Origin: JBKBRC01 sp046292345 | Lineage (GTDB): Bacteria; Bacteroidota; Rhodothermia; Rhodothermales; Rubricoccaceae | Direction of reading: 5' to 3' | Length of the DNA: 64,000 nucleotides | Assembly (NCBI GenBank): GCA_046292345.1 | Contig: JBKBRC010000006.1 | Span: 1-64,000, forward strand | Shown here: positions 50,617 to 58,367 of the stretch, in pieces | Layout of the letters: the number at the start of each line of letters is the position of its first letter | Numbering within the stretch: the first letter of the stretch is position 1 | The notes under the pieces: model-generated | Told to the model about the DNA's origin: nothing | The model's input: only the letters and a program-made list of their open reading frames with translations | Databases searched by the model: none | Translations under genes and position numbers: made by a program

Positions 50617-51378
50617 TCAGCGCCGGCCGAACAGGTCTGTCCCGATGCGCACGTGCGTCGCCCCCTCCTCGACGGCCACCTCCAGGTCGCCGCTCATGCC
50701 CATCGAGAGCAGGCGCAGCGGCGCCGGGCCGGCGTAGGCGTCGCGCAGTGCCCGGAGCTGGCGCAGCTGCGGCCGTACGAGCGCCTCGAGCGCGGCCGGC
50801 GTCTCGGCCGGCGCGGCGAGCGTCATCAGCCCGACGACGCACAGGCCGGGCAGCGCGTGCGCCGCGTCCACGAGCGCGTGCGCCTCCTCGGGCGCCACGC
50901 CCGACTTGGACGCCTCCCCCGACACGTTGACCTGCACGAAGCACTCCAGCGTGCGCTCGGCGGCGACCAAGCGACGGCTGAGCGCTTCGGCCAGGCGCAG
51001 GCTGTCGAGCGCATGGAAGACGTCGGCGTAGGCGACGGCGTCGCGCGTCTTGTTGCGCTGCAACGGCCCGATCAGGTGCCAGCGCACGCGCCCGCCCCGC
51101 GTCACGCCCGGGAGCTCGGACGCCTTGGCGACGAGTTCCTGCACGCGGTTCTCGCCGAAGTCGGTCAGGCCGGCCGCCTGCGCTGCCGCGACGGCCTCGG
51201 GCGGATGCGTCTTGGTGACAGCCACGAGCGTGACCTCGGAGGCGTCGCGGCCGGCCACGGCGCAGGCCCGGCCGATGCGCGCACGCACCGCGGCCACACG
51301 CTCGCCCAGGGCCGCATACGGGAGCGCTCGGGTCCGAGCAGCCGAGATCGCGGACTCTTCGGGGAAACCGGAGGGCAT
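50617..51378 (-). CDS. yggS: YggS family pyridoxal-phosphate homeostasis protein
   Basis: 253 residues. YggS/YlmE/PROSC binds PLP and balances vitamin B6 and amino-acid pools. The PLP lysine lies in VTLVAVTKTHPPE (K56). Other family blocks: TDFGENRVQELVAKASEL, RWHLIGPLQRNKTRDAVAYADVFHALDS, FVQVNVSGEASKSGV, GLMTLAAP and the phosphate-binding LSMGMSGDLEVAVEEGATHVRIGTDLFG. Start ATG at 51378; the first ~20 residues are extra and a later start is possible. A TACAAT -10-like element lies at 51408-51413 on the minus strand. Confidence 0.93.
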   Translation of the reverse strand: MPSGFPEESAISAARTRALPYAALGERVAAVRARIGRACAVAGRDASEVTLVAVTKTHPPEAVAAAQAAGLTDFGENRVQELVAKASELPGVTRGGRVRWHLIGPLQRNKTRDAVAYADVFHALDSLRLAEALSRRLVAAERTLECFVQVNVSGEASKSGVAPEEAHALVDAAHALPGLCVVGLMTLAAPAETPAALEALVRPQLRQLRALRDAYAGPAPLRLLSMGMSGDLEVAVEEGATHVRIGTDLFGRR

Positions 51379-51518
51379 AGGAGGAATTGGAAACGCCAGC
51401 GCTCACCATTGTACCGCCATGCCGTACCCGCGTGCCCGCGTCTGGCCAGCTCTCCTGCGACGCAGCACGATGGCGCGGCTCTTGCACCGGAGAACCGGAC
51501 GCCCCTGCCCGCTCCGCC

Positions 51519-51713
51519 ATGCCCGCTACCCGACGCTCTGCACCGGAGACGCCTCTGCACGCCATCGATCAGGCGCGCACGGCCTGGCTTTCGGGAGACC
51601 GAGACGCATGGACGCGCTACGCGCAGGCCCTCCGGCAGCTCAACACCCGCCCGGGAGCGCTACGCGCGCCGCGCGCGGGAGGCGACCGCCAGGCACTGAC
51701 CCGGCGCGGCTAG
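51519..51713 (+). CDS. Short hypothetical protein, uncertain
   Basis: 64 residues from the ATG at 51519 (MPATRRSAPETPLHAIDQAR). One segment looks like a real amphipathic helix (HAIDQARTAWLSGDRDAWTRYAQALRQLN); the rest is Arg/Pro/Gly-rich. No family recognised. It is divergent from yggS and ends in front of a 15-bp repeat array. Compositional protein-likeness is the only support. Confidence 0.35.
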   Translation: MPATRRSAPETPLHAIDQARTAWLSGDRDAWTRYAQALRQLNTRPGALRAPRAGGDRQALTRRG

Positions 51714-51859
51714 AGAACTCGGCCTCCGGCACGAGCCTCTCCGGCACGAGTCTCTCCGGCACGAGCCTCTCCGGACGGCGCGTCATCGCATCCCTGACGG
51801 GCCTGTCCGTCCGCCCCGCCCGCTGGCCCGCCCGGTCCCACAGCGCAGCACCGGCCGGG

Positions 51860-51955
51860 GGGCCTGCCCCGACTGCCGGAGGGCCTGCCCCGACTGCCGG
51901 AGGGCCTGCCCCGACTGCCGGAGGGCCTGCCCCGACTGCCGGAGGGCCTGCCCCT
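51860..51955. repeat. 21-bp tandem array
   Basis: Units begin at 51860, 51881, 51902 and 51923, with a partial at 51944; identical except at the edges. Non-coding. Confidence 0.92.
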
Positions 51956-52001
51956 CCCTCCGGGCTCGAGGACGGCCCGCCGGTGTCGGGGTCGCGTGCG
52001 C

Positions 52002-52031
52002 TTGCCCACGCACGGCTCCTCTCGGTATTAT
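52002..52031 (+). promoter_or_regulatory. Predicted promoter of the GH31 operon
   Basis: TTGCCC (-35, 52002-52007), an 18-bp spacer and TATTAT (-10, 52026-52031). Expected transcription start near 52038, directly at the operator. Confidence 0.6.
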
Positions 52032-52039
52032 GATCGGGT

Positions 52040-52049
52040 TAAGCGCTTA
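52040..52049. promoter_or_regulatory. LacI-type operator upstream of GH31 glucosidase genes
   Basis: Perfect 10-bp palindrome TAAGCGCTTA covering the predicted +1, 11 bases before the ATG at 52060. Same core as 40702-40713, so a common repressor is inferred. No lacI-type gene is in the window. Confidence 0.72.
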
Positions 52050-52059
52050 CACAAGCCCT

Positions 52060-54609
52060 ATGAGCTACCGCCCTGCCGCCGGCGCCCCGGCCGACGCCCC
52101 CGCGCTGCGCGCGCACGCCGCGCTGCCCGACAGCCGGTTCACCCTCCTCGGGCGGCTCACGGGCTATGAGGTCCGCGGGCGCACGCTCGTGCTCATTGCC
52201 GGCACGCCGCGCCTGGCGGTCTCGTTCACGGACGCCGGCACGGCCCGCGTGCGCCTGGCGCCGACGGGCGACTTCCGCCGCGCCGGCCATGGCGCTGACG
52301 CGCACGAGACGCCGTTCTCATACGCCCTCGACCCGGCCGCGCCGCCGCCGCCGGCCGCCGGCACGCTCCACGTGCGCGACACAGGCGCCGAGCTCGTCGT
52401 GGCCGAGGGGCCGCTCGTGCTGCGCGTGCGCAAAAACCCCTGTCGCCTCCGCTTCGAGACACCCGACGGGCGAACGCTCCTGGCCGACTCCGCCGGCGCC
52501 GGCTTCGCCGACGTCGACGGCCGCACCGAGGTCCGCTGCTGGATGGCGCTCCACCCCGAGGCCCGCTTCTTCGGCCTCGGCGACAAGACGTTCGAGCTCG
52601 ACCGCCGCGGACGCCGCCTCACGTTCTGGAACGCCGACACGTACGCCTACGCGCCCGAGCAGGACCCCATCTACAAGTCCATCCCGTTCGCGCTCACGCT
52701 CGCGCCCGCGCCCTCGGTAGACGACGCCGGCGACGTGCGCTGGACAGGCGCCGGCCTCTTCTTTGACAACTCGTTCCGCGCCACGATGGACTTCGGGGCG
52801 GACGACGCCGCCGAGGACTTCTGGTTTGGCGCGCTCGACGGCGAGCTCCGCTACTACGTCTTCGCGCCCGACGCAGCTGAGGATCTCAAAACCCCCCTGC
52901 GCCGCTACTGCGACCTGACGGGCCACAAGCCCATGCCGGCCCTCTGGAGCCTCGGCTACCACCAGAGCCGCTGGAACTACCACGACGAGGGCTACGCCCG
53001 CTGGATCGGGCACGAGTTCCGCCGGCGTGGCCTCCCGCTCGAGTGCATCCATCTCGACATCGGCCACATGGAGGGCTACCGGGTGTTCACCTGGAACGAG
53101 GCCGCCTTCCCAGATCCGAAAGCGCTCCACGACGACCTGGCCGCGCTCGGCATCCGCACCGTCTGCATCGTAGACCCCGGCGTAAAGGTCGACCCCGGCT
53201 ATTTCGCCTACGACGAAGGCGCCCGGCGTGGCCTCTTCGTCACCAACCCTGACGGGTCCTACTTCACCGACACCGTCTGGCCCGGCGACGTCCACTGGCC
53301 CGACTTCTCGCGCCCCGACACGCGCGACTGGTGGGGCGAGCAGCACCGCCGCTACCTCGACGCCGGCGTGACCGGCTTCTGGAACGACATGAACGAGCCC
53401 GCCATCCTCGGCGGGCGCGACTTCCCAGACGAGGTCCGCTTCGCCTACGCCGACCGAGGCACCGGCCCCGCCGACCACCGCGAGGCGCACAACACGTACG
53501 GCCTGCTCATGGCGCGCGCCACGTACGAGGGCCTGCGCCGCCTGCGCCCGGACGAGCGGCCGTTCCTGCTCACGCGCGCCTGCTTCTCGGGCAGCCAGCG
53601 CTACGCCGCCGCCTGGACCGGCGACAACGTCTCCTCCTGGGAGCACCTGCTGCTCTCGCTGCGCATCTGCCAGAGCCTCTCCGCCTCCGGCCTCGCCTTC
53701 TGCGGGCCCGACATCGGCGGCTTCGCCGGGCAGCCCTCGCCCGAGCTCTTCGCGCGCTGGATGCAGGCCGGCGTCTGCTACCCGTTCATGCGGACCCACT
53801 ACTCGCACGAGGAGATCGACCGGCAGGAGCCGTGGAGCTTCGGCGAGGAGGCCGAGCGCATCGCCCGGCGCTACCTCTACCTCCGCTACGAGCTCCTGCC
53901 GTACCTCTACTCGGCCTTCGAGGCGTGCACGCGCACCGCCGAGCCGCCCATGAAGGCGCTCGCGCTCGAGCACCCCGGCGACGCGTGCACCCACCGCGGC
54001 ACCGACGACACGTTCTACTTCGGGCCGGCCCTCGTCGCCGCGCCGGTCGTGGCCGAGGGCGCCCGCGAGCGCACGCTCTACCTGCCCGACGTGCCGGGCG
54101 GCTGGTTCTCGTTCTGGGACGGCACGCGCTACGCCGGCGGCGCCGAGCACACCGTCCCGGCGCCGCTCGACACGCTCCCGCTCTTCGCGCGCGCCGGGCG
54201 CGTTGTGGCCATGCACCCGCCGATGCGCCATACCGGGGAGTTCGTGCCCGAGGCGCTCCGCCTGCGCGCCTTCGCCGGCACGGGCGAGAGCGAGGTCTAC
54301 TTCGACGACGGCCTCTCGTACGCCTTCGCCTCCGGTGACTTCCTGCGCCTGCGCCTCGCGCTGCGCCAGGCCGCCGAGGGCGGGCTCGACGTGGCGCTCT
54401 CCCGCGAGGGCCGCCGCGACCTCCCCTACCGTTTCTTCGACTGGACCGTCGTGGGCGCGGCGCCGGGCGAGGTCTCGGCCGACGGCCGCCCGCTGGCGCG
54501 CCTGGACGCGGCCGAGGCCCTCGAACAGGCGCGTGAGGGCTTCTTCACCGAGGGCGATACGGTCCGCATTCGTACCCGCACGGACGTGCAAGCGCTCGTC
54601 CTGCGCTGA
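52060..54609 (+). CDS. Glycoside hydrolase family 31 alpha-glucosidase (first copy)
   Basis: 849 residues. An N-terminal beta-sandwich (about 20-260, with the LGLGDKTFELDRRG-type loop: FFGLGDKTFELDRRGRRLTF) precedes a (beta/alpha)8 barrel starting KPMPALWSLGYHQSRWNY. The catalytic nucleophile is D443 in GFWNDMNEPA and the acid/base is D522 in WTGDN. C-terminal beta domains finish the protein. GH31 enzymes release alpha-glucose from maltose, isomaltose or related glucans. No signal peptide is visible, so it is cytoplasmic. The ATG at 52060 follows the operator. The second GH31 gene follows after 84 bp, presumably on the same mRNA. Confidence 0.94.
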   Translation: MSYRPAAGAPADAPALRAHAALPDSRFTLLGRLTGYEVRGRTLVLIAGTPRLAVSFTDAGTARVRLAPTGDFRRAGHGADAHETPFSYALDPAAPPPPAAGTLHVRDTGAELVVAEGPLVLRVRKNPCRLRFETPDGRTLLADSAGAGFADVDGRTEVRCWMALHPEARFFGLGDKTFELDRRGRRLTFWNADTYAYAPEQDPIYKSIPFALTLAPAPSVDDAGDVRWTGAGLFFDNSFRATMDFGADDAAEDFWFGALDGELRYYVFAPDAAEDLKTPLRRYCDLTGHKPMPALWSLGYHQSRWNYHDEGYARWIGHEFRRRGLPLECIHLDIGHMEGYRVFTWNEAAFPDPKALHDDLAALGIRTVCIVDPGVKVDPGYFAYDEGARRGLFVTNPDGSYFTDTVWPGDVHWPDFSRPDTRDWWGEQHRRYLDAGVTGFWNDMNEPAILGGRDFPDEVRFAYADRGTGPADHREAHNTYGLLMARATYEGLRRLRPDERPFLLTRACFSGSQRYAAAWTGDNVSSWEHLLLSLRICQSLSASGLAFCGPDIGGFAGQPSPELFARWMQAGVCYPFMRTHYSHEEIDRQEPWSFGEEAERIARRYLYLRYELLPYLYSAFEACTRTAEPPMKALALEHPGDACTHRGTDDTFYFGPALVAAPVVAEGARERTLYLPDVPGGWFSFWDGTRYAGGAEHTVPAPLDTLPLFARAGRVVAMHPPMRHTGEFVPEALRLRAFAGTGESEVYFDDGLSYAFASGDFLRLRLALRQAAEGGLDVALSREGRRDLPYRFFDWTVVGAAPGEVSADGRPLARLDAAEALEQAREGFFTEGDTVRIRTRTDVQALVLR

Positions 54610-54693
54610 CGGCCCGGCCTCTGCACCGCCCGCGGCACACGCCCCGCCTTCTCCCACTCCCTGCCAACGGTGCCCACGGCACCCGTCCGTTGC

Positions 54694-57156
54694 ATGGCCT
54701 TTCCTGAAATCCTCGACGCGCCGGCCCCGCCCGAGGCACGTCCCGACGCGCACGGCTTCGCCACGCTCGGCGCCGTGCACGCCGCCGAGGCGGCCGGCCC
54801 GCACGCGCTCGTCCTGCGCTGCGAGGGCGGCGCAGCGCTCCGCCTCGACGCGCTCGCCGACGACGTGCTCCGCCTCCGCCTCGCGCCGCCCGGCCGCGCC
54901 TTCGCGCACGACGACTCGTACGCGCTCGACCCCGAGGCCACCTGGACCGGCCCCGCCCGCTTCGAACGCGCCGACACGCCCGAGGCGGTCGTCGTGCGCA
55001 CCGCCGCGCTTGAGGTCACTGTCACGCGCCAGCCCGCACGCCTCGTCGTGGCCAACGCCGCCGGGCGCGTGCTGCTCGCCGAGACCGCCGGCGCCGCCTG
55101 GCATGCCGAGGGCACGGCCGTCGCGCACGCCCTCGCGCTCGAGCCGCACGACCGCCTGCTCGGCCTCGGCGACAAGGCGCTCGCCGTGGACCGCCGCGGC
55201 CACCGCCTGAGCATGTGGAACACGGACGCCTTCAAGTACGGCCGCGGCACCGACCCGCTGTACAAATCCGTCCCCTTCGTGCTCCGCCTCGCCGAGGACG
55301 GCGCCGCGCTCGGCCTGTTCTACGACAACACGTTCCGCTCCACGTTCGACCTCGGCCACGAGGACCCGGACGCGCTCCGCTACCAGGCCGAGGACGGCGC
55401 GCTCGACCTCTACCTGCTCGCCGCCGAGACGCCCCTCGGGGTCGTGCAGCAGATGGCCCGCCTCACCGGGCGCACGCCCATGCTCCCGCGCTGGGCGCTC
55501 GGCTACCACCAGTGCCGCTACTCGTATCTCGACGAGGCCGAGGTTCGCGACGTTGCCCGCGAGTTCCGCGCACGCCGCATCCCCTGCGACGCGCTCTACT
55601 TCGATATCCACTACATGGACGGCTTCCGCGTGTTCACGTGGGACCGCCAGGCCTTCCCGGACCCCGAGGCCCTACTCGCCGAGCTGCACGCCGACGGGTT
55701 CCGCTCGGTCGTCATCATCGATCCGGGCGTCAAGGCCGACGACCCCGGGTACGCCGTCTTCCGCGACGGCCTCGCGCGCGACGCCTACGCACGCTACCCC
55801 TCAGGCGAGCTCGCGCTCGGGCATGTCTGGCCGGGCCTGTGCGCCTTCCCGGACTACACGCGCGCCGACGTGCGCGCCTGGTGGGGCAGCCTCCACCGCG
55901 GCCTGCTCGAGCAGGGCGTCGACGGCATCTGGAACGACATGAACGAGCCCGCCGTGTTCGAGGTGCCGCACGTGGAAGGCTCCATGACGGGCGAGGAGCA
56001 CGCCGGCACCCTCCCCGACGACGTGCGCTTCGCCATGGAGGGCCGCGGCGGCTCGCACCGCGAGGCCCACAACGTCTACGGCATGCAGATGCAGCGCGCC
56101 ACGCACGAGGGCCTGCGCGCGCTCGCGCCCGCCCGGCGACCGTTCACGATCACGCGCGCCGCCTACGCCGGCAGCCAGCGCTTCGGGACGAGCTGGACCG
56201 GCGACAACTCGGCCACCTGGGACCACCTCAGACTCGCCATCCAGACCTGCCTCTCGCTCGGCGTCTCGGGCATGCCCTTCTCCGGCGCCGACGTGGGCGG
56301 CTTCGTCGGCACGCCCGACGGCGAGCTGCTCGCGCGCTGGACGCAGGTGGGCGCGCTCACGCCGCTCTTCCGCAACCACTCGGCCATCGACACGCCACGA
56401 CAGGAGCCGTGGCTCTTCGGCGAGGAGATCGAGCGCGTCTGCCGCGAGGCCATCGAGCTGCGCTACCGTCTGCTCCCTTACCTCTACACGGCCCTCGAGG
56501 CGGCCGCGCGCGAGGGGCTGCCCATCCTGCGCCCGCTCGCGCTCGTACACCCTGAGGACGAGACGATCCGCCGCACCAGCCCGCTCGGCTTCTACGTCGG
56601 ACCAGACCTGCTCGCGCACCCGGTCGTCGAACCCGGCCAGACCAACCGCGAAGTCTACCTGCCCGCCTCCGAGGGCGGCTGGTATGACTTCGCCAGCGGG
56701 CACCACTACGAGGGCCGGCAGACGGTCTGGATCGAGACGCCCCTGGACCTGCTGCCGCTCTACGTGCGCGGCGGGAGCGTGCTCCCGATCGGGCCGGTCG
56801 TGCAGTCGACCGCCGAGGTGCCCGCCGAGCCGCTCGAGCTGCACGTCTACCCTGCCCCCGGCACGTTTGCAAGCACGCTCTACGACGACGCCGGCGACGG
56901 CTACGAGTACGCCGCAGGCGGCTTCTGGCGCGCCCGCTTCGAGGGCGTGCTCGAGGAGGGCTTGCTTCGCCTGCACGCCCACGTCGAGGGGGCGCGTGTC
57001 CCGACCTGGCCAGGCGCGGACGTCGTCGTGCACGGCCTTGGCACGCGCCCGGCCGAGGTGCGCGTCGGTGGCGCGGCGGTCGCGTTCGGCTGGACCGACG
57101 GCGCGGCGCGCTTCCATGCGCCGCTCGGGGCCAGCGTCGAGGTCGTGCTCGGCTGA
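54694..57156 (+). CDS. Glycoside hydrolase family 31 alpha-glucosidase (second copy)
   Basis: 820 residues. Same domain order as its neighbour: N-terminal beta-sandwich (LLGLGDKALAVDRRGHRLSMWNTD), barrel start TPMLPRWALGYHQCRYSYLD, nucleophile D415 (GIWNDMNEPA) and acid/base D504 (WTGDNSATWDHL). C-terminal domains end with VEVVLG. Loops next to the active site differ from the first copy (for instance YFDIHYMDGFRVFTWDRQAFP against HLDIGHMEGYRVFTWNEAAFP). Two substrates or linkage preferences are likely. The ATG at 54694 is preferred to an upstream GTG. Cytoplasmic. Likely cotranscribed from the promoter at 52002. Confidence 0.94.
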   Translation: MAFPEILDAPAPPEARPDAHGFATLGAVHAAEAAGPHALVLRCEGGAALRLDALADDVLRLRLAPPGRAFAHDDSYALDPEATWTGPARFERADTPEAVVVRTAALEVTVTRQPARLVVANAAGRVLLAETAGAAWHAEGTAVAHALALEPHDRLLGLGDKALAVDRRGHRLSMWNTDAFKYGRGTDPLYKSVPFVLRLAEDGAALGLFYDNTFRSTFDLGHEDPDALRYQAEDGALDLYLLAAETPLGVVQQMARLTGRTPMLPRWALGYHQCRYSYLDEAEVRDVAREFRARRIPCDALYFDIHYMDGFRVFTWDRQAFPDPEALLAELHADGFRSVVIIDPGVKADDPGYAVFRDGLARDAYARYPSGELALGHVWPGLCAFPDYTRADVRAWWGSLHRGLLEQGVDGIWNDMNEPAVFEVPHVEGSMTGEEHAGTLPDDVRFAMEGRGGSHREAHNVYGMQMQRATHEGLRALAPARRPFTITRAAYAGSQRFGTSWTGDNSATWDHLRLAIQTCLSLGVSGMPFSGADVGGFVGTPDGELLARWTQVGALTPLFRNHSAIDTPRQEPWLFGEEIERVCREAIELRYRLLPYLYTALEAAAREGLPILRPLALVHPEDETIRRTSPLGFYVGPDLLAHPVVEPGQTNREVYLPASEGGWYDFASGHHYEGRQTVWIETPLDLLPLYVRGGSVLPIGPVVQSTAEVPAEPLELHVYPAPGTFASTLYDDAGDGYEYAAGGFWRARFEGVLEEGLLRLHAHVEGARVPTWPGADVVVHGLGTRPAEVRVGGAAVAFGWTDGAARFHAPLGASVEVVLG

Positions 57157-57198
57157 CGCCGGCCGGCCGGCTCACGCGTCGGGCGCGTCCTCGCGCGC

Positions 57199-57245
57199 GT
57201 CCTAGGGCGCGTCCTAGGGCGCGTCCTAGGGCGCGTCCTAGGGCG
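57199..57245. repeat. 12-bp stop-codon minisatellite
   Basis: Four copies of a 12-bp unit; on the minus strand each reads GAC GCG CCC TAG in the frame of the adjacent 102-residue gene. Stops therefore stand at 57238, 57226, 57214 and 57202, all in frame. Confidence 0.95.
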
Positions 57246-57546
57246 CGTCCTCGCGCGCGCCTGCGCGGTCGTCCGGCGGCCGCGCGTAGCGCCGCGAGGC
57301 CCGGACGCGCTGCGTGCGCCGGATCATCTCGTCGTATGCCTGTTGCGATAGCCAGTCGGCGCCGTCGGTGTAGGCCGGGCGCACGTAGTAGGTCCCCGCA
57401 CGATGAATCGGCAGGCCGAAGGCGAGGCAGCGCGCGCCCTCGGGCGGCGCCTCCGGGCTCCGCGCGCGCCGCCACTTGACGCGTCGCCACGGCCGCTCGG
57501 CGAGGGCGGCCCAGAACGCGTCGTCGTGCTCGGGCCGGACGCTCAT
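57238..57546 (-). CDS. Hypothetical small soluble protein (102 residues)
   Basis: Reads MSVRPEHDDAFWAALAERPW, then segments such as FGLPIHRAGTYYVRPAYTDGADWLSQQAYDEMIRRTQRV. It has balanced composition with Trp, Tyr and Ile, unlike the shadow frames nearby. No family recognised. The ATG at 57546 overlaps the stop of the upstream membrane peptide (ATGA). The gene ends in four tandem in-frame TAG stops made by a 12-bp repeat. Earlier in-frame ATGs lie in the 22-bp array and are not used. Confidence 0.55.
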   Translation of the reverse strand: MSVRPEHDDAFWAALAERPWRRVKWRRARSPEAPPEGARCLAFGLPIHRAGTYYVRPAYTDGADWLSQQAYDEMIRRTQRVRASRRYARPPDDRAGAREDAP

Positions 57547-57671
57547 GCGCGCACGCGGCTGCTGCCGGCCGAGGCAGGCTGCTCGCTGGCCTTCTTGAGC
57601 CCGACGGCGCCGTCGGAGACTACAGCCGGCAGGGCAACGGACAGAATGCTGAGGACGAGCAGCGCGATCAT
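57543..57671 (-). CDS. Hypothetical 42-residue membrane peptide
   Basis: MIALLVLSILSVALPAVVSD and a short basic tail with ASEQPASAGSSR. One transmembrane helix. The stop overlaps the start of the 102-residue gene, suggesting a two-gene unit. Short length keeps confidence low. Confidence 0.4.
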   Translation of the reverse strand: MIALLVLSILSVALPAVVSDGAVGLKKASEQPASAGSSRVRA

Positions 57672-57764
57672 CGCAAGGGGACGAGTGTGCCGGCGAACGT
57701 CGGGGAGAGGCGAACCCCGGGCACCGGGGTTGCGCCCGGTGCCCCCGGCAGCCTTCACTAACGG

Positions 57765-57874
57765 AAACAATCCGTCTGGTAGTAAGAAACAATCCGTCTG
57801 GTAGTAAGAAACAATCCGTCTGGTAGTAAGAAACAACCAGTCTGGTAGTAAGAAACAACCAGTCTGGTAGGAGG
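57765..57874. repeat. 22-bp tandem array, low GC
   Basis: Five contiguous units of 22 bp (57765, 57787, 57809, 57831, 57853), core tctggtagtaagaaacaa. The first three are identical to each other and the last two share cca for tcc. Unlike other arrays it is A-rich, and 22 is not a multiple of three, so it is non-coding. 57675-57764 shows no gene. Confidence 0.93.
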
Positions 57875-57958
57875 AAAAGCGTGCCGTGGAGCCCGATGCG
57901 GCCGCGGTCCGCGACGAGCTTCTGGTGCCCGGGGCGCGTCCTGCGCGCCACGACGGCC

Positions 57959-58270
57959 TCACGGCCCGAGTCGGCGACGTCGCCCGCGGAAGCGCTCGTA
58001 AATGTCTCGTAGATGTTTCAAATGTCTCGTAGATGTTTCGCAGATGATGTACAGGCTCAACTCGATGTACAGGCTCAACTCGAGCGCCGTGATGGCTCCA
58101 TTGTCGTCTTCATCTGCCTGCCGTCTCCCCCCGACGGCGCCGGCGAAGCGGCGCGAGACGAGATGCACATCGGCGGCGGTGCAGCGCAGGTTGGCCGAGC
58201 GGCCGTTGTAGTCTGGAACGCCCACAAAGCGGCCCACGCCGCGGTCGAACTGCGGCAGCGCGGGCCGCAT
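57959..58270 (-). pseudogene. Relic of a caspase-like (C14) gene
   Basis: The reading frame of 103 residues starts MRPALPQFDRGVGRFVGVPD, then YNGRSANLRCTAADVHLVSRRFAGA. This resembles the first strand and helix of bacterial caspase-like domains ('FVGI.dY....nL....aDa..l...l'). It then jumps to ADEDDNGAITALELSLYI, an EF-hand-like end often found after such domains. The catalytic His and Cys region is missing, as if deleted. An 18-bp duplication (ELSLYI twice) and a 20-bp duplication follow. I read it as a decayed gene; a chance match is possible. Confidence 0.35.
58000..58081. repeat. Two adjacent tandem duplications (20 bp and 18 bp)
   Basis: aaatgtctcgtagatgtttc at 58000-58019 and 58020-58039; gatgtacaggctcaactc at 58046-58063 and 58064-58081. 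Both are exact. Confidence 0.93.
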
Positions 58271-58329
58271 GGCCTCGGCCTGCGTGAGCCGGAGCGTGTG
58301 CGGCCCGGCCTCCCCGGCGCGGCGTGCCC

Positions 58330-58367
58330 GCCTGCGTACGCTCAGGCTGCCTGCGTACGCTCAGGCT
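58330..58367. repeat. 19-bp duplication spanning the pntB stop codon
   Basis: gcctgcgtacgctcaggct at 58330-58348 and 58349-58367, exact. The second contains the pntB TGA (58361-58363); the first holds a shifted copy. Confidence 0.93.

Larger units (their letters stand above)
51714..52059. other. Repeat-rich intergenic region upstream of the GH31 genes
   Basis: Holds a 15-bp array (ctccggcacgagcct at 51724, 51739 and 51754), a 21-bp array starting at 51860 (four full units plus a partial, core cctgccccgactgccgga), and the promoter/operator of the glucosidase genes. No coding frame looks real. Confidence 0.8.
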
